The notes: generated by a model from the letters alone, not told the origin. 42,763 nt of DNA from an uncultured Bacteroidales bacterium (GCA_945921355.1 CAMEKM010000010.1:1-42763), one strand, 5' to 3'; counted from the first letter of the stretch, positions 26,451-34,579 are shown. A program made the numbers and translations.

Positions 26451-26494
26451 CACCCGATTTCGAAAACAGAGCGTTTTTTGAGGTCAAAAATACT

Positions 26495-26568
26495 GCTTCC
26501 TTAGCTCAGTCGGTTAGAGCATCTGACTGTTAATCAGGGGGTCCAAGGTTCAAGTCCTTGAGGGAGCG
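26495..26568 (+). tRNA. tRNA-Asn (anticodon GUU)
   Basis: A full cloverleaf can be folded: acceptor GCTTCCT/AGGGAGC with one G-T pair, D stem GCTC/GAGC, anticodon stem TCTGA/TCAGG with loop CTGTTAA (anticodon GTT), and T arm CAAGG-TTCAAGT-CCTTG. The discriminator base is G and CCA is not encoded. It is a stand-alone gene with its own promoter and terminator. Confidence 0.97.
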
Positions 26569-26570
26569 CG

Positions 26571-26607
26571 AGTGTGATGATTGTTAGGAATTATCACACT
26601 TTTTTTA
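26571..26607 (+). terminator. Terminator of tRNA-Asn
   Basis: AGTGTGAT (26571-26578) pairs with ATCACACT (26593-26600), partly extended by ATT/AAT inside, followed by seven T. It begins three bases after the tRNA. Confidence 0.85.
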
Positions 26608-26729
26608 TATACAATCTTAATTTAAAATAAACTAACAAGTGTCACGATTTAGGATAAGTAGGTAGAGCTTTTATAGGATTTTTAGTAAGCAAAGGAATTT
26701 AAAATGGTACGGAAATATTTTTATATAGT

Positions 26730-26760
26730 TTTGTTAGGTCATTTTTTTTTTGTACCTTTG
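26730..26760 (+). promoter_or_regulatory. Promoter of rsmF
   Basis: TTTG (26730-26733), a 19-bp spacer and TACCTTTG (26753-26760); the leader is about 50 bases. From 26608 to 26729 only AT-rich DNA is seen. Confidence 0.8.
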
Positions 26761-26817
26761 CACGAGTTTTGTATTTTTATAAATTATAATAGATACAAAA
26801 TATAACCTATAAATAAG

Positions 26818-28158
26818 ATGTTACCATTAGACTTCATAGAAAATCTTCACGAACAAATGTCGCATGAGGAAGTGCAACAGCTTTGCCAAGCACTTGAGTC
26901 AGAGCCCATTACGTCTATTCGATTGAATGACAAGTTGGACTATCTCACCTTCGACGCCGACACCGAAGAGGTGCCTTGGCACGAAGATGGATACTACCTC
27001 AGTCGTCGTCCTCAGTTCACCCTTGACCCGCTTCTGCACGCTGGTTGCTACTATGTACAAGAAGCCAGTAGTATGTTCGTTGGCGAGGTGCTGCATCAGT
27101 ACCTCAAGCCAGATAGTATTGTCCTTGACCTTTGCGCCGCACCAGGTGGCAAGTCCACCCTTATCAGCCAGTTCCTTGGCAACGAGGGCCTGCTCGTTAG
27201 CAACGAGGTAGTGCGTCAGCGCGTGTTTATCCTCTCGGAGAACATCCAGAAATGGGGTAATGGCAACACTGTGGTGACCCACAACCCTGCGGCTGATTTT
27301 GGCAACAAACTGCCCGAGCTCTTCGATTGTATCCTCGTTGATGCCCCCTGTTCGGGTGAAGGTATGTTCCGCAAGGATGAGGGTGCGATTGCCGAATGGA
27401 GCATGAAGAACGTACAGGAATGTGTTGAGCGCCAATGCGATATCCTCGATGATGTGTGGGATGCACTCAAGCCAGGCGGCATACTCATCTATTCCACATG
27501 CACCTTCAACCGCGAAGAAAACGAGAAGAATGCCCAATGGATTGCCGATGAGTTGGGAGCCGAGATACTACCTATCAGCCACGACCCTGCATGGGGAATC
27601 ACCGAGGGCAAACCTGGCTATCACTTCTATCCACACAAAACCAAAGGCGAAGGGTTCTATATCTGTGCTTTCCGCAAACATGGTGTCGATACTGGTGCTT
27701 TCCGTATTCCTAAACAAAAGAATCCTGTTTCTGAAACCGTAGAGTTTAAGGATATTATGCAAAGTTGGCTTCAGCATCCCGAACAATGGACTATCCGCCA
27801 ACAAGACCGTTTCGTAGTGGCATATCCTGCCAAATACAAACAACTCATCGAGTTCCTCAACTCGCAGTTCATTTGCATCAGCACGGGCTTTGGTATAGGC
27901 GAACTGCGTGGCAAAACCGTTGTGCCTCAACATGCTCTGGCGATGCTCAAGGATGTTAATAAGAATGCTTTTAACCAGGTCGAACTCACTTTAGACCAAG
28001 CACTCTCTTACCTGCGCAACGAAGCATTGACCCTTCCTAACGCTGCCGCAGGCGTAGTGATGGTAACCTATGAGAATGTCCCTCTCGGCTTCGTGAAGAA
28101 TGTGGGTAACCATTGTAACAACCTCTATCCCAAAGAGTGGCGCATCCGCAAACTCTAA
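26818..28158 (+). CDS. rsmF: 16S rRNA m5C methyltransferase, RsmF-like (RsmB/NOP2 family)
   Basis: A 446-residue SAM-dependent RNA cytosine-C5 methyltransferase. The SAM-binding motif AAPGGKS lies at 107-113 after VLDLC. Two catalytic cysteines are visible: Cys178 in VDAPCSGEGMFRKD and the nucleophile Cys228 in YSTCTFNREENE. The C-terminal part, about 300-446, is the RsmF-type RNA-binding domain with a PUA-like end (TLPNAAAGVVMVTYENVPLGFVKNVGN). The E. coli family member modifies C1407 of 16S rRNA, but the exact site here is not proven. The next gene begins 13 bp downstream. Confidence 0.93.
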   Translation: MLPLDFIENLHEQMSHEEVQQLCQALESEPITSIRLNDKLDYLTFDADTEEVPWHEDGYYLSRRPQFTLDPLLHAGCYYVQEASSMFVGEVLHQYLKPDSIVLDLCAAPGGKSTLISQFLGNEGLLVSNEVVRQRVFILSENIQKWGNGNTVVTHNPAADFGNKLPELFDCILVDAPCSGEGMFRKDEGAIAEWSMKNVQECVERQCDILDDVWDALKPGGILIYSTCTFNREENEKNAQWIADELGAEILPISHDPAWGITEGKPGYHFYPHKTKGEGFYICAFRKHGVDTGAFRIPKQKNPVSETVEFKDIMQSWLQHPEQWTIRQQDRFVVAYPAKYKQLIEFLNSQFICISTGFGIGELRGKTVVPQHALAMLKDVNKNAFNQVELTLDQALSYLRNEALTLPNAAAGVVMVTYENVPLGFVKNVGNHCNNLYPKEWRIRKL

Positions 28159-28171
28159 ACTAGTTTTGAGA

Positions 28172-29239
28172 ATGAATAAGGAACAAAGAATAAAGATTAA
28201 ACACTTTAGTCTGCCAAAGTCGAAAGTAATCCGTCTTTGCTCTTTGCTCTTGGTTCTTTGCTCTCTTCCTATAAACGCACAACAGCAATGGTATTTCTCG
28301 GTGGACGAACGCTACCCTGCCGAGCGCTCCGAACTGAAAAATAGCCGACGTATTTTGGTGGTAAACAACGCCTTAACGCAACCTAAAGACTTTGGTCACA
28401 CCACCGTAATTGATGGAGAGAGCAAAGGTGGAGTAGAGGTGGATTTAAGTCGTAGCATACTCTATTCCCTCTTTGCTACGACACAAAGTTTAGAAGCCTG
28501 TGGCGAGTTTGATGCTGTCGAACTCATGGATATTTCGCAAAACCCCTCTACCAATTACTATACACGCACCCCATTAAAGCATGCTGCTGCCGAGCAGCTA
28601 TGCACTGATTATCAAGCGGATGCGCTTTTAATACTCAACCAACTTGTTTTATACGATGTTGTGGAAAGTTTCCCTACGGAAGAGGGCTCCTATTTCGCTT
28701 ACCTGCAAGCATACGCCCAATCGCATTGGACCATCCATTATGCAGGACAAACGCGCGAACGCTCCTTCACACAGGCCGACACCTTACTTTGGGAAAGCGA
28801 TACGTATTATACTCGCGCTCAGACCCTTACCCAGCTACCTGACCGCCAAGAGGCATTGCTCTATCTCGCGCAAGAGTTGGGCAACAGAGTGGGTAGGAGT
28901 TTCGCATCTTCGTGGCACACTACTCGCCGCTATATCTACGAACTAGATGAATTGCAATCTGGATTAGATTATTTCCGCTATCAGCATTGGAATGAAGCCA
29001 TCTCGCTATGGCTACCTTGCGTAGATGGAAACAATAAAAAAGCCGCAGCATGTGCTGCGGCCAATATCGCTATTGCTTATGAGATGCTTGGCGATTATGC
29101 TTCGGCTTGCGATTACGCCCAGCTTTCCAGCCGCCTTTTCGGCGCTTGGAAGACGGCTTACGGTCGTCAGCAGCAAGCGAACATACGCTACTATCTGGCG
29201 CAGCTCCAAGCTCGGCAGGCAAGGGAACGCGGTCAATAA
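28172..29239 (+). CDS. Exported DUF6340-like protein with C-terminal TPR
   Basis: A 355-residue exported protein resembling the Bacteroidota DUF6340 family. Recognisable parts are RRILVVNNAL after the signal, DYQADALLILNQLVLYDVVESF in the middle, WTIHYAGQTRERSFTQADTLLWES, and a TPR-like end (AAACAAANIAIAYEMLGDYASACDYAQLSSRL). The signal peptide (RLCSLLLVLCSLPINAQ) is encoded by 7-bp tandem repeats. The frame opens upstream within rsmF, but ATG 28172 is the sensible start. Its last 170 bases overlap the 3' end of the helicase gene on the other strand. The family assignment is from memory; function unknown. Confidence 0.72.
   Translation: MNKEQRIKIKHFSLPKSKVIRLCSLLLVLCSLPINAQQQWYFSVDERYPAERSELKNSRRILVVNNALTQPKDFGHTTVIDGESKGGVEVDLSRSILYSLFATTQSLEACGEFDAVELMDISQNPSTNYYTRTPLKHAAAEQLCTDYQADALLILNQLVLYDVVESFPTEEGSYFAYLQAYAQSHWTIHYAGQTRERSFTQADTLLWESDTYYTRAQTLTQLPDRQEALLYLAQELGNRVGRSFASSWHTTRRYIYELDELQSGLDYFRYQHWNEAISLWLPCVDGNNKKAAACAAANIAIAYEMLGDYASACDYAQLSSRLFGAWKTAYGRQQQANIRYYLAQLQARQARERGQ
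28174..28201 (+). repeat. 7-bp tandem repeat at the start of the DUF6340-like gene
   Basis: Four heptamers GAATAAG, GAACAAA, GAATAAA, GATTAAA begin at the third base of the start codon. With the CTTTGCT array downstream they form loosely complementary purine and pyrimidine arms. Confidence 0.6.
28235..28262 (+). repeat. 7-bp tandem repeat within signal-peptide codons
   Basis: CTTTGCT, CTTTGCT, CTTGGTT, CTTTGCT in the coding frame of the DUF6340-like gene, encoding the leucine-rich core of its signal peptide. Gain or loss of one unit would shift the frame. Confidence 0.75.
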
Positions 29240-30335
29240 CCTTCTGTAAAAATTGCTCAATCTTATTAAAGAATCGCTTATCTTCGGGGCTCACTAATGT
29301 GATAGCCTCTCCTTTGTTTTCCGCACGTGCTGTACGACCAATACGGTGCACGTAATCTTCCGCATCGCGAGGGACATCATAGTTGATTACCAATGGCACA
29401 TCATCCACATCAATACCACGTGACACAATATCTGTAGCCACTAGCACATCCACTTTACCATTACGGAAGTCCAACATTACTTCATCGCGCTCTTTTTGTT
29501 CCAAATCAGAGTGTATTGCACGCGCATCTATATGCATTGATCGCAACGTACGCGCGAGTTCCTTCACACGTTGTTTCTTACCCACAAACACGATGACTTT
29601 CTTAAGATTGCAATTTTTGAGCAGCAACTTAAGGAATTCATCTTTCTGAGGTTCGTAAATATCCACCGCCATCTGTCGAATACTTTCTGGTGGACGTGAG
29701 ATAGCTATCTGTACCTCTACAGGGTTGTGCATAATCGCTTTCGCCATCTTGCGGATATTCGTGGGCATAGTCGCCGAGAACATAATCGTTTGGCGGTCTT
29801 TAGGCAACTTGTTCACGATTGTCATGATATCGTCATAGAACCCCATGTCCAACATTCGGTCGGCTTCATCGAGGATAAAGTATTTCACATCCGAGAAATC
29901 GATATCATAGATATTCATCTGGCTGAGTAATCGCCCAGGTGTGGCGATGACAATATCTGCACCTTTCTGTAAACCAGTTACTTGCGTTCCCCATGCACCA
30001 CTATCGTTTCCGCCGTAGATGGCTACTGAAGAGAATGGTACATAGAACCCAAATCCCTCCATCTGTTGGTCTATCTGCTGTGCCAACTCGCGCGTAGGTG
30101 CCATGATGATGGCATTAAGTTTGTTAGGGTCGTGGTTGTCGTATTGCAGATTGGTGAGGAGGGGTAGAATATACGCTGCGGTCTTGCCTGTACCTGTCTG
30201 CGCACACGAAATCACATCGTGTCCGTCCAGTATCACGGGAATAGTCTGTTCTTGCACAGGCGTGCAAGTATCAAAGTGCATGTCCCACAGGGCATCCAAC
30301 ACCTCATCCGATAATGCTAACTCATCAAAATACAT
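29070..30335 (-). CDS. DEAD-box RNA helicase, RhlE-like
   Basis: A 421-residue ATP-dependent RNA helicase. Motifs in order: Q-motif FDTCTPVQEQTIP, Walker A AQTGTGKT, PTRELAQQ, TPGRL, DEAD (FILDEADRMLDMGF), SAT (MFSATMP), then the second RecA domain with VATDIVSRGIDVDDVPLVINYD and HRIGRTAR. A basic tail (KPSSKRRKGGWKAGRNRKPKHNRQ) probably binds RNA. The frame opens upstream at 30392, but the promoter lies inside that extension, so ATG 30335 is chosen. The tail is encoded antisense to the end of the DUF6340-like gene over 170 bases. Confidence 0.94.
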   Translation of the reverse strand: MYFDELALSDEVLDALWDMHFDTCTPVQEQTIPVILDGHDVISCAQTGTGKTAAYILPLLTNLQYDNHDPNKLNAIIMAPTRELAQQIDQQMEGFGFYVPFSSVAIYGGNDSGAWGTQVTGLQKGADIVIATPGRLLSQMNIYDIDFSDVKYFILDEADRMLDMGFYDDIMTIVNKLPKDRQTIMFSATMPTNIRKMAKAIMHNPVEVQIAISRPPESIRQMAVDIYEPQKDEFLKLLLKNCNLKKVIVFVGKKQRVKELARTLRSMHIDARAIHSDLEQKERDEVMLDFRNGKVDVLVATDIVSRGIDVDDVPLVINYDVPRDAEDYVHRIGRTARAENKGEAITLVSPEDKRFFNKIEQFLQKVIDRVPLPAELGAAPDSSVCSLAADDRKPSSKRRKGGWKAGRNRKPKHNRQASHKQ

Positions 30336-30358
30336 ATTATTGTTTTCCAAAACTGCTG

Positions 30359-30389
30359 CAAAGGTACTACTATTTTTTCGATTATCCAA
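30359..30389 (-). promoter_or_regulatory. Promoter of the DEAD-box helicase gene
   Basis: Minus strand TTG (30389-30387), a 20-bp spacer and TACCTTTG (30366-30359); ATG 30335 follows after about 23 bases. It settles the start codon. Confidence 0.75.
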
Positions 30390-30487
30390 CATCTATCCTA
30401 AAATTAGTATAAAAAACGTACTTTTACATTTTGTAATTATAAATGATTATCTTAGTGGTAAAAAATAAATTATAGTTCACTAATAAC

Positions 30488-30642
30488 TTTCGGCACAATC
30501 TTCGGCACGCGAAATTTTTTTTCAAAAAAATACACTCACGCGGGAAGCCTAGTAAACACTACACTTCCCGCGTGTTCTAGATACCCTTTGACCCTCCGCT
30601 TTCTCTAATCTTCGGCACAAAACGACTATAATGCCGAAGATT
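30488..30642. repeat. Intergenic hairpins with repeated TTCGGCA motif
   Basis: TTCGGCAC occurs three times (near 30488, 30501 and 30611), with an inverted copy at 30632. Two strong stems are visible: CACGCGGGAAG with CTTCCCGCGTG (30537-30547, 30564-30574) and AATCTTCGGCA with TGCCGAAGATT (30607-30617, 30632-30642), the second followed by a short T run. I see no reading frame of note, and nothing else definable from 30643 to 30836. Confidence 0.65.
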
Positions 30643-30836
30643 TTTGCAGCATTATTATAGAAGCACAAATATTTGAGACACTAAAGCCACAGAAAGCCCA
30701 CAGATGTTGTATGCCTTGGCTTGCAAGGAGGGATAATGAGGTGGTGACGATGTAAGAACCTTAAGAAACGATCACGCCCAAAAGGCAATGTTTTGATGCA
30801 AATCTTACCAATAAATTACCATTTCATAAACTATAA

Positions 30837-30868
30837 CTTGCATATCTGTAATTTTTTCCGTACCTTTG
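30837..30868 (+). promoter_or_regulatory. Promoter of the sirtuin gene
   Basis: CTTG (30837-30840), a 20-bp spacer and TACCTTTG (30861-30868); the leader to ATG 30911 is about 35 bases. Confidence 0.75.
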
Positions 30869-30910
30869 CACTTGATAATCATACAAAACTAACATAACCC
30901 CCTATTTATT

Positions 30911-31612
30911 ATGACTAAGAAAATAGTTGTTTTTACTGGAGCAGGAGTATCCGCAGAGAGCGGATTAGGCACTTTTCGTGGCTCCGACGGCATGTGGGAC
31001 CGCTACCGCATAGAGGATGTGTGCACCCACGAAGCATGGCTCAACAACCCCCAACTCTGCGTCGAGTTCTACAACATGCGCCGTCGTGAAGCCCTCGCAG
31101 CTCGACCCAATGCTGCACATTATGCCATTGCACGCCTGCAAGAGGCCATTCCTAACACCCAAGTCATCACCCAAAACATCGACAACCTCCACGAGCGTGC
31201 AGGTAGCCACGATGTCATTCACCTGCATGGCGAATTGACCAAACTGCGTTCTGAAACCAACGAACTGGCAACCATTGACTTAGACGGGTGGGAGCAACAT
31301 TATGGCGATCGCCATCCCGATGGCTCGCTACTGCGTCCTTATGTAGTCTTCTTCGGAGAAGGAGTGCCTTATTTCCCTTTGGCTTGCGAGGTAGCCAGTC
31401 AGGCAGATATCCTTATCGTGGTGGGCACATCGCTCAATGTCTATCCCGCAGCATCTTTGTTGCAATATGCGCCCTCTTCCGCATATATCTATGTGATTGA
31501 TCCCAACACTCCTGAGCTTGGCATCTACCGCCACCGTGTCCACCATATCCAGAAAAACGCCTCTGTAGGTGTTCCCGAATTGGTAGAAAAACTCATCAAC
31601 ATAGAGCAATAA
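30911..31612 (+). CDS. cobB: Sirtuin-type NAD-dependent protein deacylase lacking the zinc cysteines
   Basis: A 233-residue Sir2-family deacylase that removes acyl groups from lysines using NAD. GAGVSAESGLGTFRG at 10-24, QNIDNLHERAG at 88-98, catalytic His106 in HLHGE, and VVGTSLNVYPAASL near the end. Tyr54 and Arg57 (YNMR) match the YxxR pair of SIRT5/CobB-type enzymes that accept succinyl and malonyl groups. The zinc-binding four-cysteine module is absent: the segment after His106 (ELTKLRSETNEL) has no cysteine. This reduced form occurs in other Bacteroidota as far as I recall. The left 55-bp repeat begins 15 bases after the stop. Confidence 0.92.
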   Translation: MTKKIVVFTGAGVSAESGLGTFRGSDGMWDRYRIEDVCTHEAWLNNPQLCVEFYNMRRREALAARPNAAHYAIARLQEAIPNTQVITQNIDNLHERAGSHDVIHLHGELTKLRSETNELATIDLDGWEQHYGDRHPDGSLLRPYVVFFGEGVPYFPLACEVASQADILIVVGTSLNVYPAASLLQYAPSSAYIYVIDPNTPELGIYRHRVHHIQKNASVGVPELVEKLINIEQ

Positions 31613-31627
31613 CCATGCAAGAAATCG

Positions 31628-31682
31628 TAAAGTTTCCATTTAGAAACGCAATTTTTAGCACTATATTACACGCTCTGTTCTG
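31628..31682 (+). repeat. 55-bp direct repeat, left copy (island boundary candidate)
   Basis: It matches 42709-42763 at 53 of 55 positions, same orientation. It contains the small inverted repeat GTTTC/GAAAC (31632-31636, 31643-31647) and ends within CTCTGTTCTG. It lies just downstream of the sirtuin gene and about 180 bp before the first gene of the 31866-42469 cluster. Confidence 0.9.
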
Positions 31683-31716
31683 GTTGTTGAGGGTACCCAA
31701 AACAGCCAGAACAGAG
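31673..31716. repeat. 44-bp inverted repeat overlapping the left direct repeat
   Basis: A 16-base arm (31673-31688) pairs with 31701-31716 with one G-T pair; the 12-base centre contains the palindrome GGGTACCC. There is no T run, so it is not a typical terminator. It overlaps the last ten bases of the 55-bp repeat. Confidence 0.85.
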
Positions 31717-31774
31717 GAACTAAAAGTCCGAATAACAGAAAAAGTTTGACAGCAATGCAAAAAAATGGGAAAGA

Positions 31775-31806
31775 TTTGCATATATGAAATATTTTTCGTA
31801 CCTTTG
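31775..31806 (+). promoter_or_regulatory. Promoter of the SPFH/GYF cluster
   Basis: TTTG (31775-31778), a 20-bp spacer and TACCTTTG (31799-31806), about 55 bases before ATG 31866. It lies inside the direct repeats and has the standard form of this genome. Confidence 0.8.
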
Positions 31807-31865
31807 CGCCCAAAATAGTATTTTCTATACAAATAGAGCGTAAAAAACTAATACTTGATAACATT

Positions 31866-32882
31866 ATGAGTGAATACAAGACTAAAGGTGGAGAGGCATT
31901 GCATTGCCCTGTGTGCGGAACTACTGTTCCCGAATCGGCATCCGTGTGCCCCAAATGCGGCTGGGAGTTCAGCGGCATAGAGGCAAATATGAGTTCGCGC
32001 ATTCTGGCAGCTCAGTTGGCTTTGTTGGAATATGATGAAGACAAATGCCAGGCTATCGAAACCTTCCCTATCCCCAATTCCAAAGCCGATCTGCTAGAGT
32101 TTGTTACGGCACTGAAACCACGTATTAAAAATCTAGACAGCCCGTTGGCTGACGCCTATATGGTGAAATATCAGGAGCTTATCGAGAAGATCAAGGTTTC
32201 CTTCCCCAAGGATGAGCAACTAAAAACCTTTGCCGATGAGTTCGACGGCTTGTATGCGTCCATTCAGCAGAAAAAGAAAGATGCCGACCGCAAGGACTGG
32301 CTGCGCGAGCACACCAGATCGCTGGTGATAGCCGCTTGCGTGGTGATCGCATTGCTGGTATGTGGAGGAGTGTTGATTGCATTCCGCGACACAGCTGCCA
32401 ACAATTCCAACCGGTGCGTAGCAGCAGTCACAAAGGCGGTGGACAAAGACAATCTCAAATCCGCACGCAATTATGTGGTGGGATACAAGAAGGACAAAGA
32501 TGACGTGATTGAGGGCTACGTCACGCTGCTGAGCAAATATCTGGACGAAGGCATGTGGGAAGACGCCAAATCACTGGTGGAATTCTACGGGCAGGGCAAT
32601 TACACACAGCCTCTCAACCACGGTTTGTACAACTACCTCCTCTCCATAGGCGACTACGATCAGGCGGAAGGCTACATCAACGTGGAGAGCAAGCCTACCG
32701 ACGCGGAATACTACGGCTATATAGAGGAGTGCGTCAAACTGATGTGTGCGGCGGGATTGATTTCTCCTGCACACGAGTTCATCGCAAAAAAAGCGCTGCA
32801 TTTTGCTGCCAACCGATCGGGGTATTACAGCAAAGCACGCGTGGAAGAGCGGCTCAACAAGATTATAGCAGCCTACAAATAA
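31866..32882 (+). CDS. Zinc-ribbon protein with one transmembrane helix and helical C-terminal domain
   Basis: 338 residues, first gene of the cluster. An N-terminal zinc ribbon has Cys14, Cys17, Cys28 and Cys31 (CPVCGTTVPESASVCPKCGWEF). A helical linker runs to about 150, followed by one strong membrane helix at about 153-173 (LVIAACVVIALLVCGGVLIAF) flanked by basic residues. The C-terminal domain, about 180-338, is all-helical and TPR-like (YLDEGMWEDAKSLVEFYGQG, YLLSIGDYDQAEGYI). The positive-inside rule suggests a cytoplasmic ribbon and a periplasmic C-terminal domain. Zinc ribbons often accompany SPFH proteins of the next type. The exact family is not recognised; a bridging role across the inner membrane is inference. 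Confidence 0.75.
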   Translation: MSEYKTKGGEALHCPVCGTTVPESASVCPKCGWEFSGIEANMSSRILAAQLALLEYDEDKCQAIETFPIPNSKADLLEFVTALKPRIKNLDSPLADAYMVKYQELIEKIKVSFPKDEQLKTFADEFDGLYASIQQKKKDADRKDWLREHTRSLVIAACVVIALLVCGGVLIAFRDTAANNSNRCVAAVTKAVDKDNLKSARNYVVGYKKDKDDVIEGYVTLLSKYLDEGMWEDAKSLVEFYGQGNYTQPLNHGLYNYLLSIGDYDQAEGYINVESKPTDAEYYGYIEECVKLMCAAGLISPAHEFIAKKALHFAANRSGYYSKARVEERLNKIIAAYK

Positions 32883-32917
32883 AGCATAAATCGTAAATCA
32901 TAAAATCGTAAATAATT

Positions 32918-34504
32918 ATGGGACTTTTTGGTTTTGGAAAGAAAACGAATGAAGGCGGTATCATGGATGCCATCAACATTGGTGATGTAAAAAACTACCT
33001 GATTTACAAATGGCGTCCGAAAGGCCAGGAAGCCAATTCTACCAACAAGGAGAACGCCATCCGCACAGGCAGCAGTCTGCTGGTGAACGAAGGGCAAGCA
33101 GCCATCTTTATCTATCCGAATAGTGGTGGCAAGTCGGATGTTCGATTAGGCTATTGCAACGGCACTATCGACACCGGAAACATGCCTGTATTGGCAAATA
33201 TCATCGGCGCGGCTTATGCCGGCGGTACGCCGTTCCAAGCACAGGTATATTTCATCACTCTCAACGAGGGCGGTATGCAGGTTCATTTCACCGTGCCGTT
33301 CTTCACCGTTCGTCCTTCGCAGAGAGAGTATTCTATGTTCACCATCGAGATGGCAGTGGATGGTACGCTCACTTTTGCCGCTGCGCCCACCGACATGCAG
33401 ATGGAGCAACTATACATGTTCCAGAAGCAGAACGGAATGACTACGTTGGCTTTTGAGGATTTCCGCATAGAAACTACCAAAGAAGCCGCACGCAAAGTCT
33501 TCCGTCAATGGGGGGGCAAAGACACCACGATGGACGAGGTGGAGAAACGTATTGAAGCCATGGTGACCAGTTCTATCAAAGGTACGTTCTCCAAGATACC
33601 GGAAGGCGTATTTGTGCTTCAGGCCAATGAGATGATAGAGGAATGGTCTCGCCTTATATACCAAAAGATATACAAAGACCTGCGCGATAGCCTGGGTATC
33701 TGGCCGACACGACTGGATATCACCGATATCCGTTTCAACGAGGGCAGCGAGGACTACCAGCAGCTCAAGGATCTGACTTCGCGTCAGGCATACAATATCT
33801 CTATGCAAAACCAGGCCAATGTGCTCAGCCAATTGGCTACCGATGCCGCTGTGCGCAACGGAGCGGTGGCTCGTCAGGCGGAGATCCAGATGGATCACCA
33901 GGAGGATATGCTGGCTCGTATGCGCGAAGAAGCCCAATATGCTCAGCACGCGCAGACCGATTCTACGATGCATCGTACCGACCTCGCTACAGAGCAGGCC
34001 TATCTGGGAGCTCACACCGTCAACGTACAAGGAGAAGTTATGCGTACCGGCATGGAGAACATCGGCAATATGTCCTCCATGGATATGGGCAACGGCGGCA
34101 TGAACCCCGCAGGCATGATGATGGGCATGGGCATGGCTACAGGCATGGCTGGTCAAATGGGCCAGATGATGGGCAACATGGGCAATGCGTTCAACAACCA
34201 AGTGGCACAAGCAGGTGCTCCAACGCCTCCGCCTATGCCGGGTCAGATGCCTCCTGCACCGCCCACCCCGCAGGCAGCAGCCTATTTTGTGTTGATCAAT
34301 AACCAGCAGGCTGGTCCGTTTGATATCAACACCTTGCGCCAGATGGCTGCCGCAGGACAGATTAACATGCAGACACAGGTGTGGACACAAGGTATGCCGC
34401 AATGGGCGGCAATAAGTGCCGTTCCTGCACTGGCGGTTCTATTCCAGGCACCGCCCACCCCGCCTATGCCGGGTAGCGTTCCTCCACCACCGCCTGTGCT
34501 GTAA
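32918..34504 (+). CDS. SPFH/Band 7-like scaffold protein with C-terminal GYF_2 domain
   Basis: 528 residues. The N-terminal SPFH-like domain, about 25-290, is of the bacterial 'virion core protein-like' type (PF13421-like): SSLLVNEGQAAIFIYPNSG, FFTVRPSQREYSMF, LGIWPTRLDITDIRF. A helical, glutamine-rich segment at about 290-390 could oligomerise. Then come a Met/Gly-rich stretch at 395-428, a proline-rich stretch at 431-452 (PPPMPGQMPPAPPTP), a GYF_2 domain at 455-510 (YFVLINNQQAGPF...VWTQGMPQW) and a proline-rich end (PPMPGSVPPPPPVL). No signal peptide. SPFH proteins form membrane-attached ring or raft assemblies. The client is unknown. Confidence 0.85.
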   Translation: MGLFGFGKKTNEGGIMDAINIGDVKNYLIYKWRPKGQEANSTNKENAIRTGSSLLVNEGQAAIFIYPNSGGKSDVRLGYCNGTIDTGNMPVLANIIGAAYAGGTPFQAQVYFITLNEGGMQVHFTVPFFTVRPSQREYSMFTIEMAVDGTLTFAAAPTDMQMEQLYMFQKQNGMTTLAFEDFRIETTKEAARKVFRQWGGKDTTMDEVEKRIEAMVTSSIKGTFSKIPEGVFVLQANEMIEEWSRLIYQKIYKDLRDSLGIWPTRLDITDIRFNEGSEDYQQLKDLTSRQAYNISMQNQANVLSQLATDAAVRNGAVARQAEIQMDHQEDMLARMREEAQYAQHAQTDSTMHRTDLATEQAYLGAHTVNVQGEVMRTGMENIGNMSSMDMGNGGMNPAGMMMGMGMATGMAGQMGQMMGNMGNAFNNQVAQAGAPTPPPMPGQMPPAPPTPQAAAYFVLINNQQAGPFDINTLRQMAAAGQINMQTQVWTQGMPQWAAISAVPALAVLFQAPPTPPMPGSVPPPPPVL

Positions 34505-34579
34505 GTTGCACGTTGAGACCACCGTTCGAGCAGAGCGAGATAAGAAAATCTGAAAACTGAAAATAGAAAGGAAAACAAT

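Noticed and set aside
26495..26568. tRNA-Asn as an integration site
   Set aside because: No duplicated tRNA 3' end is seen elsewhere in the window, and the neighbouring genes are ordinary core genes.
31673..31716. Terminator for the sirtuin gene
   Set aside because: The stem is strong, but no T run follows and the structure overlaps the direct repeat, so a recombination or element-end role is listed instead.
33410..34402. A 330-codon open frame antisense to the SPFH gene, rich in histidine
   Set aside because: Histidine richness mirrors the ATG-rich sense codons. The sense protein has recognisable SPFH and GYF_2 domains.
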